Positions 1-11,835 of a DNA stretch of 64,000 nt are shown piece by piece. The first letter of the stretch is position 1, and every line of letters begins with the position of its first letter. The stretch is taken from contig JAQGEQ010000064.1 of the NCBI GenBank assembly GCA_034620365.1, positions 270,155-334,154 on the forward strand, read 5' to 3'. The translations under genes were made by a program, and so were the position numbers. This DNA comes from Pegea sp. RAD2-039. Taxonomy: Eukaryota; Chordata; Thaliacea; Salpida; Salpidae. The notes beneath the pieces were generated by a model. That model saw only the letters and a list, made by a program, of their open reading frames with translations. It had not been told where the DNA came from and searched no databases.

Positions 1-751
1 ATAAGCTCCAATAACACCTAAACAACTAGCAACAATTTACTCAAGAAAAAAATTAAATAAACTATTTGTTCAATTGTAATATTATAATGATAATAAATCT
101 AAAAAAAGCTTTATTTAATTGTAAAAGTGACTAGAAACAACGGTATACGTAACAAACACTCAAATACTCACAGCCAGTCACATGATGAACTACATATATG
201 GATTAGCAAGTGACAAATTTATGAAAACGACAAAATATTACAGACTTAAATATATCACAAATAAGTTTCAACAACTTTTCTCGTATTTATTTATTTCATT
301 TTCTAAATTGACATATTATTACTGTTTTTTCATAGTTGAAAAAATTTAAATCAAATAATTATTAATTGTACTTTGAATCAAAATCTACCCAAAAAAATTG
401 ACTTTACTAAGATAACTTTTTTTAAGTGAATTATTAGCATTTAGTAAACTTTAACTACTTCGACAAGTTTGTTAAAGTTTAAAAGTAATTAAAATGTTAT
501 TTCTAGCAAACAAATAATTAAAATATCAGATATTAGAATAGCTGAAAACAAGCAGTGGTTTTTTTGAGAAGGTAATTTAGTTACTTTCCAGTATGCTGAA
601 GAAACGTCGGTTTTATGAACTTTCAATCAACAATCACTTCATACGAATTCTATACAGAGGACGCCTATGAGATAAGTTTTTAAAATTCCAACTTTTGCCA
701 GTCGAATGTAAATTGCTGATCTAAATTATTTTCTAATTGTACCTAACTGGA
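1..751. other. A+T-rich intergenic DNA
   Basis: No coding exon, RNA gene or recognisable repeat was found here. The stretch is A+T-rich with short homopolymer runs. It leads into a SINE copy on its right side. Confidence 0.5.
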
Positions 752-1085
752 CTTCTCTCTGTTGTGTAGCGGTTACTATGCCAACCTACCACGCGAGCGG
801 TTTCAGTTTTGAGTGCAATTTGCAAAAAAAAATCTTTAAAAAGACCGAATAAAAGGTCCTTATGAGTCAAAACTTCTAGAAGACGCAAAACTCTAAGTTG
901 AAGCCTCGTAGGCAGCTTGTCGCTGTACTCAGTGACGCCAGCTGGGTGCAGCTGCATTAGTCCTTCTGTTCCGCTGAATACTTTGTTGGCGTGGAATACT
1001 GCTGCATGGGCAACAACTGGATCTTCACAACTTCTGTCCTGGCTACAACTTGGCCGTTCTCGGCCGAAGTAGACCAATAGAATAT
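752..1085 (+). repeat. tRNA-derived SINE, most complete copy
   Basis: The left end (about 756-800) has a pol III A-box-like segment, TGTGTAGCGG, followed by GTTACTATGCC, resembling the 5' half of a tRNA. The body (870-1078) includes GAAGCCTCGTAGGCAGCTTG, GACGCCAGCTGGGTGCAGC and CATGGGCAACAACTGGATC. The same body recurs at 20790-21003 (plus), 21822-21985 (minus), 23570-24207 (minus, split), 42180-42305 (minus) and 44570-44815 (plus, rearranged). Tandem arrangement is absent, so this is a dispersed family. The 120-codon open frame on the opposite strand is a by-product of the repeat. Calling it a SINE is an inference from the tRNA-like head plus dispersal; I do not recognise a named family. Confidence 0.7.
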
Positions 1086-2575
1086 AAACTTTCAACTGTT
1101 CTATTTATCAACTGAACAACAAATCTGTGTTATTAAACATATATAGAAAAAGCTCTTAGCTCATTTTTCATTCTGGAATCGATCTTAGGAAGCAACTTCA
1201 GAAAGCAGAAAAAGTTGCTTCAAACTTAAACTCTCAATAAAAGTCATTTTAAAGTGAAGAAAGGTTTTATCTTTCATAATAAATAAATAAAACTTAAAAA
1301 AAAACATCGGTTTTAGAATACCACTTTGTAGAAAGCAACTTATATAGTTCTAAGATACTTGAAGATTAATGATTAACTTGTAGTAAGCTTAAATGCCTTC
1401 ACCACTTTTAGTAAGTGACAAAAAAACGGAAAATATTTTATGCTTCTTATACGGAAGTACTTTAAAATTTTCCCTCAAAATTACTTCTTAAAAATGAGAT
1501 ATGGTTTGGTTCAGGCCTCTTGGGTATTTTGAAATTAACTATTTAGTGAATATGTTTTATGTATTTGTAATAAAAAAGGCAAAACCAAATCCTTATTTAA
1601 TATTAAATATATTTTTTCATGATTCTGAAACATTTGCTACAAATACTTTTTCAAATAATATTTATTGAGTCAACTAAAATTTAGGTATAGAGTTTAAATA
1701 AAATGTTTTTAGTTTAAACTTTAACCTAGATCAATTGATCAAATGAAAAGATTAATTTATATGCAAAAAAAGCTTTTTTGAAATAAAATTTAATCGTTTT
1801 TTTAAACGTGTTGTAAAAACTACTTTAGAAAGAAAGGAAATTAAAATCGATATAATAAGATTGATGAATTACAAAAACTGTTCATTTAAGACCAATATGT
1901 CTTATCTCTGACAACTGTTCAAAGATCTCACGTGACAAGTGAATTTTTTTAATTATAAAGATATTTCTATCTATCTATTTGAATGGAAATTGTGTGGAAA
2001 GACTAAGCTAGTGTTAAAGACACTTTCCTAATTTATTACCTTCTCTATGCTTTAACGAAATTTATCTTTAAAAATTGATTTAAATGTTTAAATGTCTAAA
2101 CAAAATCAATGAGGAAATAATTGTAGCAAAACCATTAAGTATTATGGGTTTGAAGATTCCATACTTTATTTTCCACCATTCGTTTTGTTATTTTTCTATA
2201 ATTATAATGTCCTGTTAGTATATGCTTTCATACATTGAATAAACAAAATATTATGAGATGAATACTGTGACTTCTAGGTACTTTTAAAAATATTTTTGGT
2301 TGATTTTTATTCTAGATTTTGAGGAGTTTTTAAAGTCAAGGTACAATTAATAAATATATAATAACTTAAAGAAAGCAAGGAACTATAAAACACTGACTGT
2401 AATAGCTTCTGTACAATATTAAAAAAAAAACATTTTTACAGATTTAAAAAAAACTTTAAAAATCTACAAATGCAATAAGAATAAATTTTTTTTATTATCA
2501 AAGTCATAAAAATAAAGGAAAAAATGTTAACCAGATTTCGTAATAGATATTTGTATAAAGTATATCAACACAAAG
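1086..2575. other. A+T-rich intergenic DNA, 3' flank of GPCR A
   Basis: No exon or repeat could be supported. It contains the 3' flank of the minus-strand GPCR, with AATAAA-like strings on both strands, too common in this base composition to be called polyadenylation signals. Confidence 0.4.
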
Positions 2576-3559
2576 TTAAAAATCGTAGCTGAAACGGGCT
2601 TTTACATTTGAACAAAGACTAAATGCACAACAATTTGATCTAATAACCTTGAATATAATCGGTGATAAGCAAGCGTGTAATATTGGATTTAAAATACTAC
2701 TAATCCATGCGAGGCAAAGACTAAAAGGATATAACTTCGTGTATAAAGAAGAATTGAATTCAATCAAATGCCACCAACCACCGACAGCAGACATGATAGT
2801 CAGAGATTGCAGAGGTAACCAGCAAATGATAAAAGCAATTATAATTGAAGAGCTAATAGAAACTACTCTTAGAGTTGGATTTTTTTTACGTTTTATCATT
2901 GCTTGTTGCTTTACAAGACACATTATACGGATATAACAGAGTGATATGATAATAACTGGAATAAAAAATCCTACAACGGATTTTGTAAAATCAATTAAAC
3001 CAGCTATTAACATCTTAGATAAAGATTGTGGAATGAAAAGCTGACATTGAACGGTTGTGTTTGAGTTGTTATGTAGATCTGCTTGTGATGTAATCGAGTT
3101 ACCTAATTCGTCAGTGTCTCTGATTGTCATCAACAATATTCGAGGAAAAGCTAAACAAAAAGATATAATCCAAATAACAGCACAGTTTATTTTTAAATAT
3201 AATAACTTGGGTTTTGATTTATTAGAACTAGACACAAGTTTCCATCGGTCAATAGCAATTGCTGTTAAGAAAAAAATACTTGAGAACATATTGAAGCTAG
3301 GTATAGTACCACAGACCTTGCACATAAACAAACCAAATGGCCAATTCATTTCATTCATGTATACATATGCCCAAAACGGGATAGTCGATACAAAAAGAAA
3401 GTCTGAAACGGCTAGATTGAGTAGATAAACTAATATCGAAGTCCATTTAGAAGTACTTTTTATAAGTATTATAACCAGAAGTAGATTTCCGAAAAATCCA
3501 ATGAAAAAAATTAACATCAACATTGGAATTATCATCATTTTGATTAAGTCTCTAGCAAC
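2576..3559 (-). CDS. Rhodopsin-family peptide-type GPCR A, divergent, N terminus missing
   Basis: A seven-transmembrane receptor expected in the plasma membrane, coupling a peptide-like ligand to G proteins. From the first ATG (3538) it encodes 320 aa. TM1 is about residues 3-26. TM2 has NLAVSDFLFVSTIPFW; WPFGLFMCK gives the TM3 disulphide Cys; the second Cys follows a loop with two N-glycosylation sequons (NNSNTT, then QC). TM6 has CWLP. Two activation motifs deviate: the TM3 motif is DRW (residues 97-99) instead of DRY, and TM7 reads NPILH instead of NPxxY. The frame stays open upstream to an acceptor-like site (ACTTACAG at about 3560-3567), adding VARDLIK, so an N-terminal exon probably lies at higher coordinates; I could not identify it. 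The SDFLFVSTxPFW signature fits the somatostatin/opioid/chemokine-like branch; the ligand is unknown. Paralogue of the gene at 14029. Confidence 0.85.
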   Translation of the reverse strand, partial: VARDLIKMMIIPMLMLIFFIGFFGNLLLVIILIKSTSKWTSILVYLLNLAVSDFLFVSTIPFWAYVYMNEMNWPFGLFMCKVCGTIPSFNMFSSIFFLTAIAIDRWKLVSSSNKSKPKLLYLKINCAVIWIISFCLAFPRILLMTIRDTDELGNSITSQADLHNNSNTTVQCQLFIPQSLSKMLIAGLIDFTKSVVGFFIPVIIISLCYIRIMCLVKQQAMIKRKKNPTLRVVSISSSIIIAFIICWLPLQSLTIMSAVGGWWHLIEFNSSLYTKLYPFSLCLAWISSILNPILHACLSPIIFKVIRSNCCAFSLCSNVKARFSYDF

Positions 3560-5435
3560 CTGTAAGTTTTGTTGTAATTTGTAAACTGTTGATAAAAAAC
3601 ACCAAGTTCATTTACAACTGCTGATAATTTTACATTTTTTAAAGCAAATTTACAACTGTATATTAAAAATAATTTTCAAAATAACAACTCACAATTTAAT
3701 TTTTTATTATTAGTCGATAAAAATTTTTTAATAAATTGTTTAAATATAAAAACTTTCATCAAAAAGTAACTCTTATCTAACTGACAAATTTCAAAACATA
3801 TTTTGAATGGTTTTAGCTTAAAAAGAAACCTTTTCCGATATAAAATCTCATTACAGTGAAATACTACAAACAATAATTAGATTAACATTTCAAAATCATT
3901 GAAGTCTTCAAATTCAATAGATCAATTTTGATAAAACTCATGATTTATAAGAAACAAAAACCTTTGAAAATTAAACTTAATTACTATTTGCTATTAGTCT
4001 CTAAATAATAAAAGTTTCATCTGTAACCCAAGAAAACGTCTAAAATAAAGAAGTAGTGAAAATCAAAGAGTCTTTATAAATATAATCGACTATCAGCTTG
4101 TGACGGTGAAAGCAAATTTTGGTTTTTTAGTGGTATTTAGTCCAATCTTATTTTCTAAGAAAACAAAATAAAGAAAAAATAAATTAAACTTAAAGTTATA
4201 AAGTTACAGAGAATTCTGGCTGATCAAATCAAACCTAAAACTTAAGAACAAGCTTTATTTTTTAGCACTGAGAAACACATCATGTAAACACAGGAAATTA
4301 GAAGGTTGTAACAAATGAAATTTAGTTATACAATCGACACTAAAATTTTTGATCTAAGATTTATCTAAACCCTTTTTTTGTCGATCAATTTTTTTCTTTC
4401 TTTTTTTTTGAATTAATAGAAGATTTTATATATCTTTGATGTACTAATATTCAATTAATACCTTAAGCAATTGACAATTATAAAAATCGTTACATAAAAC
4501 TTATATAACACAAAAAAAGTATTTGAATCAATTTCGAGATGTTTTAAGTTATTTTGAAAATTTTCTTATAACTTTTCATTCAATTTTTTTTTTCAAAAAT
4601 TTTCTTGACAAATTTTAAGTTAAATACTCATTTAAATTTAAGCAGTGTCCATTAGTGGAACAGTTTATTAGATTTAGATGTAAGTTTATATTTCAAAGTT
4701 GTTTATATTTTGTTTATTTTTTTCCATCTTGTAATGGTAGAATAAAAATAAGATAAATCTATACAGATTAAAACTTTTAATTTGAACTTTCAATTCGTTT
4801 ATTTTCTATTAAAAGAATTTTTTTTTTCATTTTGTAAACTTTTAATATATATTTTTTAATAATTCTAAAGTTATATATTAAAAAAAGTTTTGTTCTTTTA
4901 ATATTAATTAGAGGAAATATTTGTAGCTGTTATGAGCAAAAAGCTTTAGACAAACATCTAAACATTAAACAATTTAGAAATTGAAATTGAATTGCAAATA
5001 TTTCTCACAAAAATATATAATTTTTTAGGCAAACAACTTGCAACAATTACATCATTAAGCTTTTATCGATTAATAGCTAAAAAATAAATTAACATAAAAC
5101 CAGATAAAACATTAGATAACAGATGTTATTTATTCACGGATTTTTATTCAAGGTATTTTTTGAAAGCTAAGATTTTAGTTAGTAAACTTTGTAACAGAGA
5201 AATCAGTAAAATTTCAAACATAAACAACAACTTTTTCCTTGAATGACACGATAGTAAACATTAAGAAGTCCATTCAGATTTTTTCGAAACATTTTTTTTA
5301 AGTATTTGTTTTCAAACTTTTTATATCATTTGAATGGTTTAGTTAAGTTCATTTATTTTGTTGTAAAAAATTAACAGAACTGTTTATAAATTTGATGGGA
5401 ATTTTTAAAATTAAAGATCAAGTTGTTGGTTTTTC
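3560..5435. other. A+T-rich DNA upstream of GPCR A
   Basis: This should hold the promoter and the missing 5' exon of the minus-strand GPCR, but no segment could be assigned. Short open frames here (for example 3676-3873) have lysine/phenylalanine-rich compositions expected by chance. Confidence 0.4.
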
Positions 5436-6014
5436 TTATTCATAATTTTCTCGCTTGGTTTCATCAGGAACCTTTTCATGAAAAATATCCTCATGTATGA
5501 TTGTAACTGCTTGTTTAGTGGCTCGTTGTACAAAATGTTTAGAGTTACGTTGTTGCTGTAAAAATAATTTCTTCATTTAGTGGGTTGTTGTCCACAGCTT
5601 TTACCAAAGCGACAAAAATCAGATGAAAATCAGCAGAACTTACAGATGGTTTTCTCACAATAGTGGACTTCCAAAGTTAACTTTTCAATTTTTCACTTCT
5701 TGTGACTTTTTTCTATGTTCTGTTTTTGTAGTCAAAAAGTTCATCATATTTCTGAAAGAGAATAATAATCGACAATAAGATAATTAACCATCTAAAACTT
5801 CAAAACTGTTGGTTCTTTGTTCAATTTACAGAAAATATTCAAATCTCTAACGTCAATCTTTCTACGTTGGAAGAAAAGATTTTCTAGAATTGTACAGATA
5901 ATGATGATATAAAATCGATAAAGATCTCCTTCCAGTTTTTCATTGTTGTTTTTGTTGTTTGTTTGTTACCTCTTCAAATACTTCCATTCTTGTAGAGAAC
6001 ACCTGTAAGATCAC
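5436..6014 (-). pseudogene. Three-exon chain of an unrecognised gene, interrupted by stops
   Basis: On the minus strand three segments have consensus splice sites and one shared reading frame. Segment A (6014-5970, 15 codons, acceptor ..CTTAG, donor GTAACA) ends ..RMEVFEE. Segment B (5751-5644, 36 codons, acceptor CTTTCAG, donor GTAAGT) starts KYDELFDYKNRT and ends IVRKPS, but has in-frame TAG and TAA codons. Segment C (5555-5436, acceptor TTTTACAG) starts QQRNSKHFVQRATKQ, is rich in charged residues and ends ..KRENYE then TAA. All junctions are phase 0. The local base composition is less A+T-rich than the flanks. I recognise no family. Either this is a decayed gene, or A-B and C belong to different short transcripts. 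Confidence 0.3.
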
Positions 6015-8131
6015 CTAAGACGTTTTTTGTAGAAAGGTTAGAAAGTAACTTTAGTATAAAATCGAAAATTGAATATCAGAATTTTCATTTTAAAGTTTTC
6101 TGTTAAAAGAAATTTCAAATTGAAACAAGATGGTTTTGTATATCGGAGTTTTTTTCTTTCTCTTTCATTATCATGTAACCAAACCTCTATTTTTATGCTT
6201 TTAAACAATAAAATTTCTAGTTAAATTCGCCAGGGACGTAAAACTTTGATAAAATTACAAAGATTAGAGGCGGTTTGTGTTTAGAAAATTTTAAAGTATT
6301 TAAGAATAGCTTACAATTAGTGAGTCATCTGAAATTTAAACAATAAAATTATAAATTGATGTCTTGTTATTAGCAAATTTTAAAGATCAACGTTTTTCTT
6401 TTCTTAAAAAATGTTTTTTTTTTTAATTTCTCTTAAGTTTTTTCACTGACTCCAGGTATTCAGCCAACAAAACTAAACAAAAACTTGTCTAAGATAAATT
6501 GAAATCAAAACCTGTTTAAATATCATGCTGCTAAGAATTTTTCTACTTATGTGTTTTAAGACTAAAATTGAAATAAGTTTTTTTATTATTAAATTATTAA
6601 AGAAAATTATATTTTTGTGAAATCTAAACATAATAAATAAAAGTTTGTCTGTCTGTCTGAAAAGAAAAGAGTTTGTAATAAACAATTTATATAAAATATA
6701 GTTGTAAGGATCATTTGTATAAATATTATTTTAGTTATATTGATCGAAAAAATGGACCTAAAATTTGACTATAAATATTCCAGTTTTAAAATCGACACCT
6801 AAAAAAGTTTAAAAATAATAATTATAAATAAAAGTCAAATTCTGTAATTACAATACAGAAAAGAAAATACTTATAAGTATTATTCATTAGATATTTGAAA
6901 ATAAACATAAATTATAGATAAAATAAAAACTTTAAAAATGAAACCTTTTTTTAAACGTTTAAAGCTCTTAAGTTTTTTATTAATTATTTAAAGTACTTGA
7001 AATATGTTCTGTTAAAATAATTTATTACAGTAAATTTTGTCAAATACATTTTTCAATTTAAAATTAAGATGAGGCTTAAATGAACTATTAAAAATTTACC
7101 TGTAACATTTTGAACATTTATTCTTCTACATAAAACCCTCATACCATTAAATAGGAAAATTGAAAAGCAGAATAATATTTTAAAAATTATTTTTTAAATC
7201 TGTCTGAAAAGTCAGAATTCACAAAATAAAAGAAAATATTTATCTCGAAATTTAGAAGGAAAACATTTGAATTGATTCGTTTTCTGTTTAATATAAATAA
7301 TTAAAACCATTTTGAAAACTGATTTTAATTTATATATAAGAAAATATTAACGATTATATTAGTTAGATCCAATAGTAAATATCTAAAGAGTAGATCTGAG
7401 ATTTAAACTAAATCTAATTAAATATCTTCTATAGAGACATAATGGTCTGGATATCTCGGTAAAAACTAATAGATTTATGATTAAATTTTAAATTATGTAT
7501 ATGGTTTAGTAAAAGACAACTTATACTTTTATTACGTTTTCCAGTTAGAACAAATATTGATTTTTTGTTGGATGTCATGAACTATTCCATTAGTTGTAAC
7601 CATTCCACGAAACTCTAATTAGCTGAAAACATAAAAGTGTTTGTTTCAGAAAACCAAACATTCATTGAAAAACGTTTAATTTTTAATTAAACTAAATGTA
7701 AACAACTAAAGTAGTACAACTAAAGTATTTGTAAAAGTGCATTAGTTCTACTAAAGAAAATAAAGTCAAAAGTTAAATGAATAAATTGAAAAGAACTTAC
7801 CTAGAGATTTAATAATTCCTTAAAATAATATATTTATGAAAAAGTTTATACTTTTGGGTTTATATCTTCTGTTTTAGGTTTTCAAAACTCTTTTAGTTAC
7901 CTTTTTAATAATCGTTTTTTTGATTACTGGTTTTATTAAAATACTTTTACTAAATATCAAGAAATAAAAAATCAAATTATTGTGATTGATAAGTCCTTTA
8001 ACTTGTACGATAATATTTAATTAAAAGTATTTAAAGTAATCTAGAGGTAATATTTATTAAAAAAGACGTTTATTGAACACTTTTCTTTAAAAGAAATTTC
8101 AATTTAGAATAATTTTAGTAGATAATTTATT

Positions 8132-8206
8132 CGTGAGAATGTGTGTTAGCGAGAGGTGCTCTTTTCAGGCACCCTTCTTCGCGTTTATTGAAATAAATAA
8201 ATAAAT
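8132..8206 (+). mobile_element. LINE 3' terminus, severely 5'-truncated
   Basis: The stretch GTTAGCGAGAGGTGCTC, then CACCC TTCTTCGCGTTTATT, then a repeated AAAT tail, is the reverse complement of the terminus seen at 19608, 23656 and 60067. The tail (AAATAAATAAAT) marks the 3' end, so the element points to the right. Confidence 0.6.
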
Positions 8207-11200
8207 AGTTTTTAGTTTTTAAAATTTTTAAGTCTTAAGCAACAGATGCTTATATAAGACATCACAAAAGCCTCCAGAATATTCCACAAACAATCAAACC
8301 AGCTTTGATTGAAAATAATGTTGATGAAATTTAGATTTTCTTTTCTGAATTTCATCTAGAAGCTACCTTACAAAGAAAAGTTAAAAGTCTTAAAGAGTCG
8401 ACTTTCTTATGAGACTGTTAAGTAATTTCAACCACTAATTCTAAGTGTTTTGTGTAAGTGTTTCTTAGTTAAAGAGCTTTTTACACGTCAACTTGTTAAG
8501 TCGACAAAATATTAATATATTAACTTGTTTGTAGTTTGAGTTTTGACCAGCTCGTAAAAAATAGGTTAAGATTTTTTATGATATCAAATTCTATTTGTGA
8601 TTTTTCAGTTAGAAAAAATTGTAACAAAAAAACAATGGATTTTTTCAGCAAATTTTGAAATATTTTCAAAAAACTTTTGAGCTGGATTATATTACATAAT
8701 TTTCAAGAATTTCTTTTCTACTTAAATATCATTTTTGTTATTTTTTGGTGAAGTTTGAGTTTTTAATTATTTATTTTACTTTTATTGATCTTTTCATATT
8801 TGTATCCAATTAATTTTCAACCTTTTTTAATTGACTTCTATCAATAAACTTAAATTGATTGAAAGAGAATAACAATTTGTTTTCAAGAAAATTTTACAGG
8901 AATTCTCTTTTAGTTAACTTAAATGTATTTTAACCAAATTGGAAACAGAAAATAGTTTGTTTAATTGTTCCTCATTAACCAATTTGCTAGAACAGTTAGT
9001 TTAAAAACATATAAAGATATTTTTAAGTATGTTTGTAAGCTAATTTGTTTATTTGTTTGTTTTTATCTACTTCAAAATTGGTAATTTTCTACTTAAGTAT
9101 CAACTAAACATTTTAAGTTTTCAATTTTATGGTTTCTTACTTTTAAACTGGAAGTTTTCTTTTCATATTTTGCTTAAAAGTAAACAAACTGGTTTTTGAA
9201 TTAAAATAATTCTTTTTTGGCAAAATTTTTTAGATTCGGTGAAAAACATTTTTGGCCAATAAATTATTTTAATGTTTTCTGAATTATAAATTTAATTATC
9301 AAATTTAAAATCGTAATTGTTTAATCTATCTGCCATATGAAACACAAAACAATTTATTCGTTGCTTTTTCATAACAGATAACTTAAAAACAAATTCTTAA
9401 AATTTATATAAAAAAGTTTTAACTAGAAAATATTTAACTTATATTAAAAGAAACTTAAATATTTTGGAAATAATTTTCATGAAGAAAATAAAATTGTCTT
9501 TAAACTCACTTAAATATTCTACAAAATTATTTTGTGCTTGATTAAGTACAGCATCTATTTTTAAAGTAAAAATATGAGAATTGTTTTTAAAACCAGATGC
9601 TTTTGCTATTACTTATTTAAAATTGATCTTCTATTATCTTTAAATCATTCTTTCAATTTATTGTTTGATTAAAATATCCCAAAAATACAACTTGTAAATT
9701 ATTCATTCAAAAGACGTCCATACTTTTTCTATTTACAATAATTTGTCAATAGCTATTTAGTTAATGCTAATTTCAAACTATTAATTAATTAATTATAATA
9801 AGTTTTTTCCATAAATGTAATCTGTTTATGATAAAAACAATCGCTTTGACAGATCAATAAAAAGATATATTAGTTTCATCTTGAATATTTACCTTGCTTC
9901 TAGGAATTAATTAAATAGATTTAGATTTAGTCTTTTGATTAAACAAAAAGTAGATTTATTAAAACTCTTAAAGATTGAGAAATATATTTTCGTACTTTAG
10001 CCTAATAACTTTTCAGTTTGATAACTTTATAAATATTTTACTGAAGCTAATTAGATATTTACAAAAATCTGGCTTTTAGCCGAATTTTAATGAATACTTT
10101 TAACTGGAAGAAAAATATATTTGTTGTGGGCAAATATATCAAATCTAACTGACTGTCTTGGTCAACTTGTTTTGTTTTTTAGATTTTATTTATAATCGAT
10201 AATTAATATGAAAACTTCAAACCGTAAACTTTTTCAGTTATGATTTGTTTTTGTTTCTTAATTAATTTAAAAAATCTTTATAACTTTTATAATTAGGTTA
10301 GTTTAACCAACAATTTTGTTTGAAAAGGATATTTTTTTTTACTATTTGGCTACTTTTTGGTTTGAAAATTTTAGCCTAGGTGAAAGTTTAATAAAAAAAT
10401 TTGATGTTTTATGGAAATATTGATCATATTAGATAGAGTTAGAAATAGAAAAATTGCTAATATCTAATAAACTTTTAAAAAAGTAGTTTTTTTTTAGATA
10501 ATTTTTTATATATTTCAACAGATTTAAGTTTAAACTTATCTTGAAGTGAGTATTTAAAGATTAAACTAATTAAAATCTATTAAGTTCGATTATTAATAAA
10601 ATTTTTGGCAATTTTCAAAGTTGGTTTTGCCAACATAAGTTAAGCTTTTCTAAGTAGAAAATCTTAATTTGAAGATGATTCATTTTTATTAACTGAACAT
10701 ATTTTTTAGTTTTATGATTTTATCAAAAGTTTTAAGGTCCAAATTTTGTTTATACAAAAAAATAGACTGATACGACTGAATATATCATTTTGAGAAACTT
10801 TTAAATTATTAATTAATTTCTTTCACCAGGTCCTTCATATTTTCAAAATTTATACCAAAAAGTTAGAAATAGAATATTATCTTTTGAATATTTTGCTAAC
10901 TAGAAATAATTTTAACTTGAAAATGAATCCTTATGAACCTTGTAAAATTTGCTCAAAAAAATTCGTTAAAGTTTTTAGTAGCCAAGGGAAATAAACCAAC
11001 ATTAGAATTATTCAGATACATCAACCTTATTACAAGTCAATATTTCCATTTTTTGTCAGCTTTTTTACCAAAAATTGTGTCAATATTTAGCGAACTTTGC
11101 TGTAATTTTTATAAAACTTTGGTGCATTTACGAATTAAATATAAATGTTAACAAGAAACCATAAAATATTTCATCTAAAACCGTTTTTTTGAGATATTTT

Positions 11201-11771
11201 ATTTAAATTTTAATTATTTAATTAATTCCAATTAATTGCTTGTTTAAAAGATTTACTTTTTTAACGGTTTTAGAAACAATATTTTCTTTTTAACAGTTTT
11301 TGAAAATTTTTTCATCTTATTATTTTGGAGCTTTTCTTTATTCTAAAATTACTTTTTCAGGAAAATTACTGTAACATGTAAATTACAATTTATACAAAAG
11401 CAACTCAATAAAATAAGGAAATCTAGCTAAAGGAAAAACTAATTTTTTTATCTTTCTAAAATAACAACTAAATCTAAGAATTTAACTTTTGAATAATATA
11501 ATAAATGTCTTCAATATTTCAGTATCTTTAATATTATCTAGTCTGTTGCTTTCAAAATTTAAAAGAATTATCTAATCAATGAGTTGAAATTGGATATTTG
11601 CTGTCCACTTCCATGTCTTAACTGCATTTAATTAATTATTTATGACACAGAAATTACTGTCATACTTAAAAATTGTATTTCAATCAATATTTACTCGAAA
11701 AAATAAGTTTTGAAAAAAAATTTCAATATGTTAATTGAATGAGATATTAGATTCAGTTAGTGAACTGGAAT

Positions 11772-11835
11772 TATTACTCTTCTGAAAACTCAGGCACACT
11801 CCTTTGCATTTATTCAAATAATTAAATAAGAATTA
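11772..11835 (+). mobile_element. Degraded LINE 3' terminus
   Basis: CTCAGGCACACTCCTTTGCATTTATT followed by an A/T tail is similar to the element end at 8132-8206 but more diverged. The assignment rests on about 40 bases and the same order of motifs. Confidence 0.35.

Noticed and set aside
733..1095. A 120-codon minus-strand frame
   Set aside because: It reads through a SINE; the same peptide strings appear in other SINE copies in either orientation.
2649..3428. Two plus-strand open frames opposite GPCR A
   Set aside because: They are antisense shadows of the receptor code with no motif of their own.
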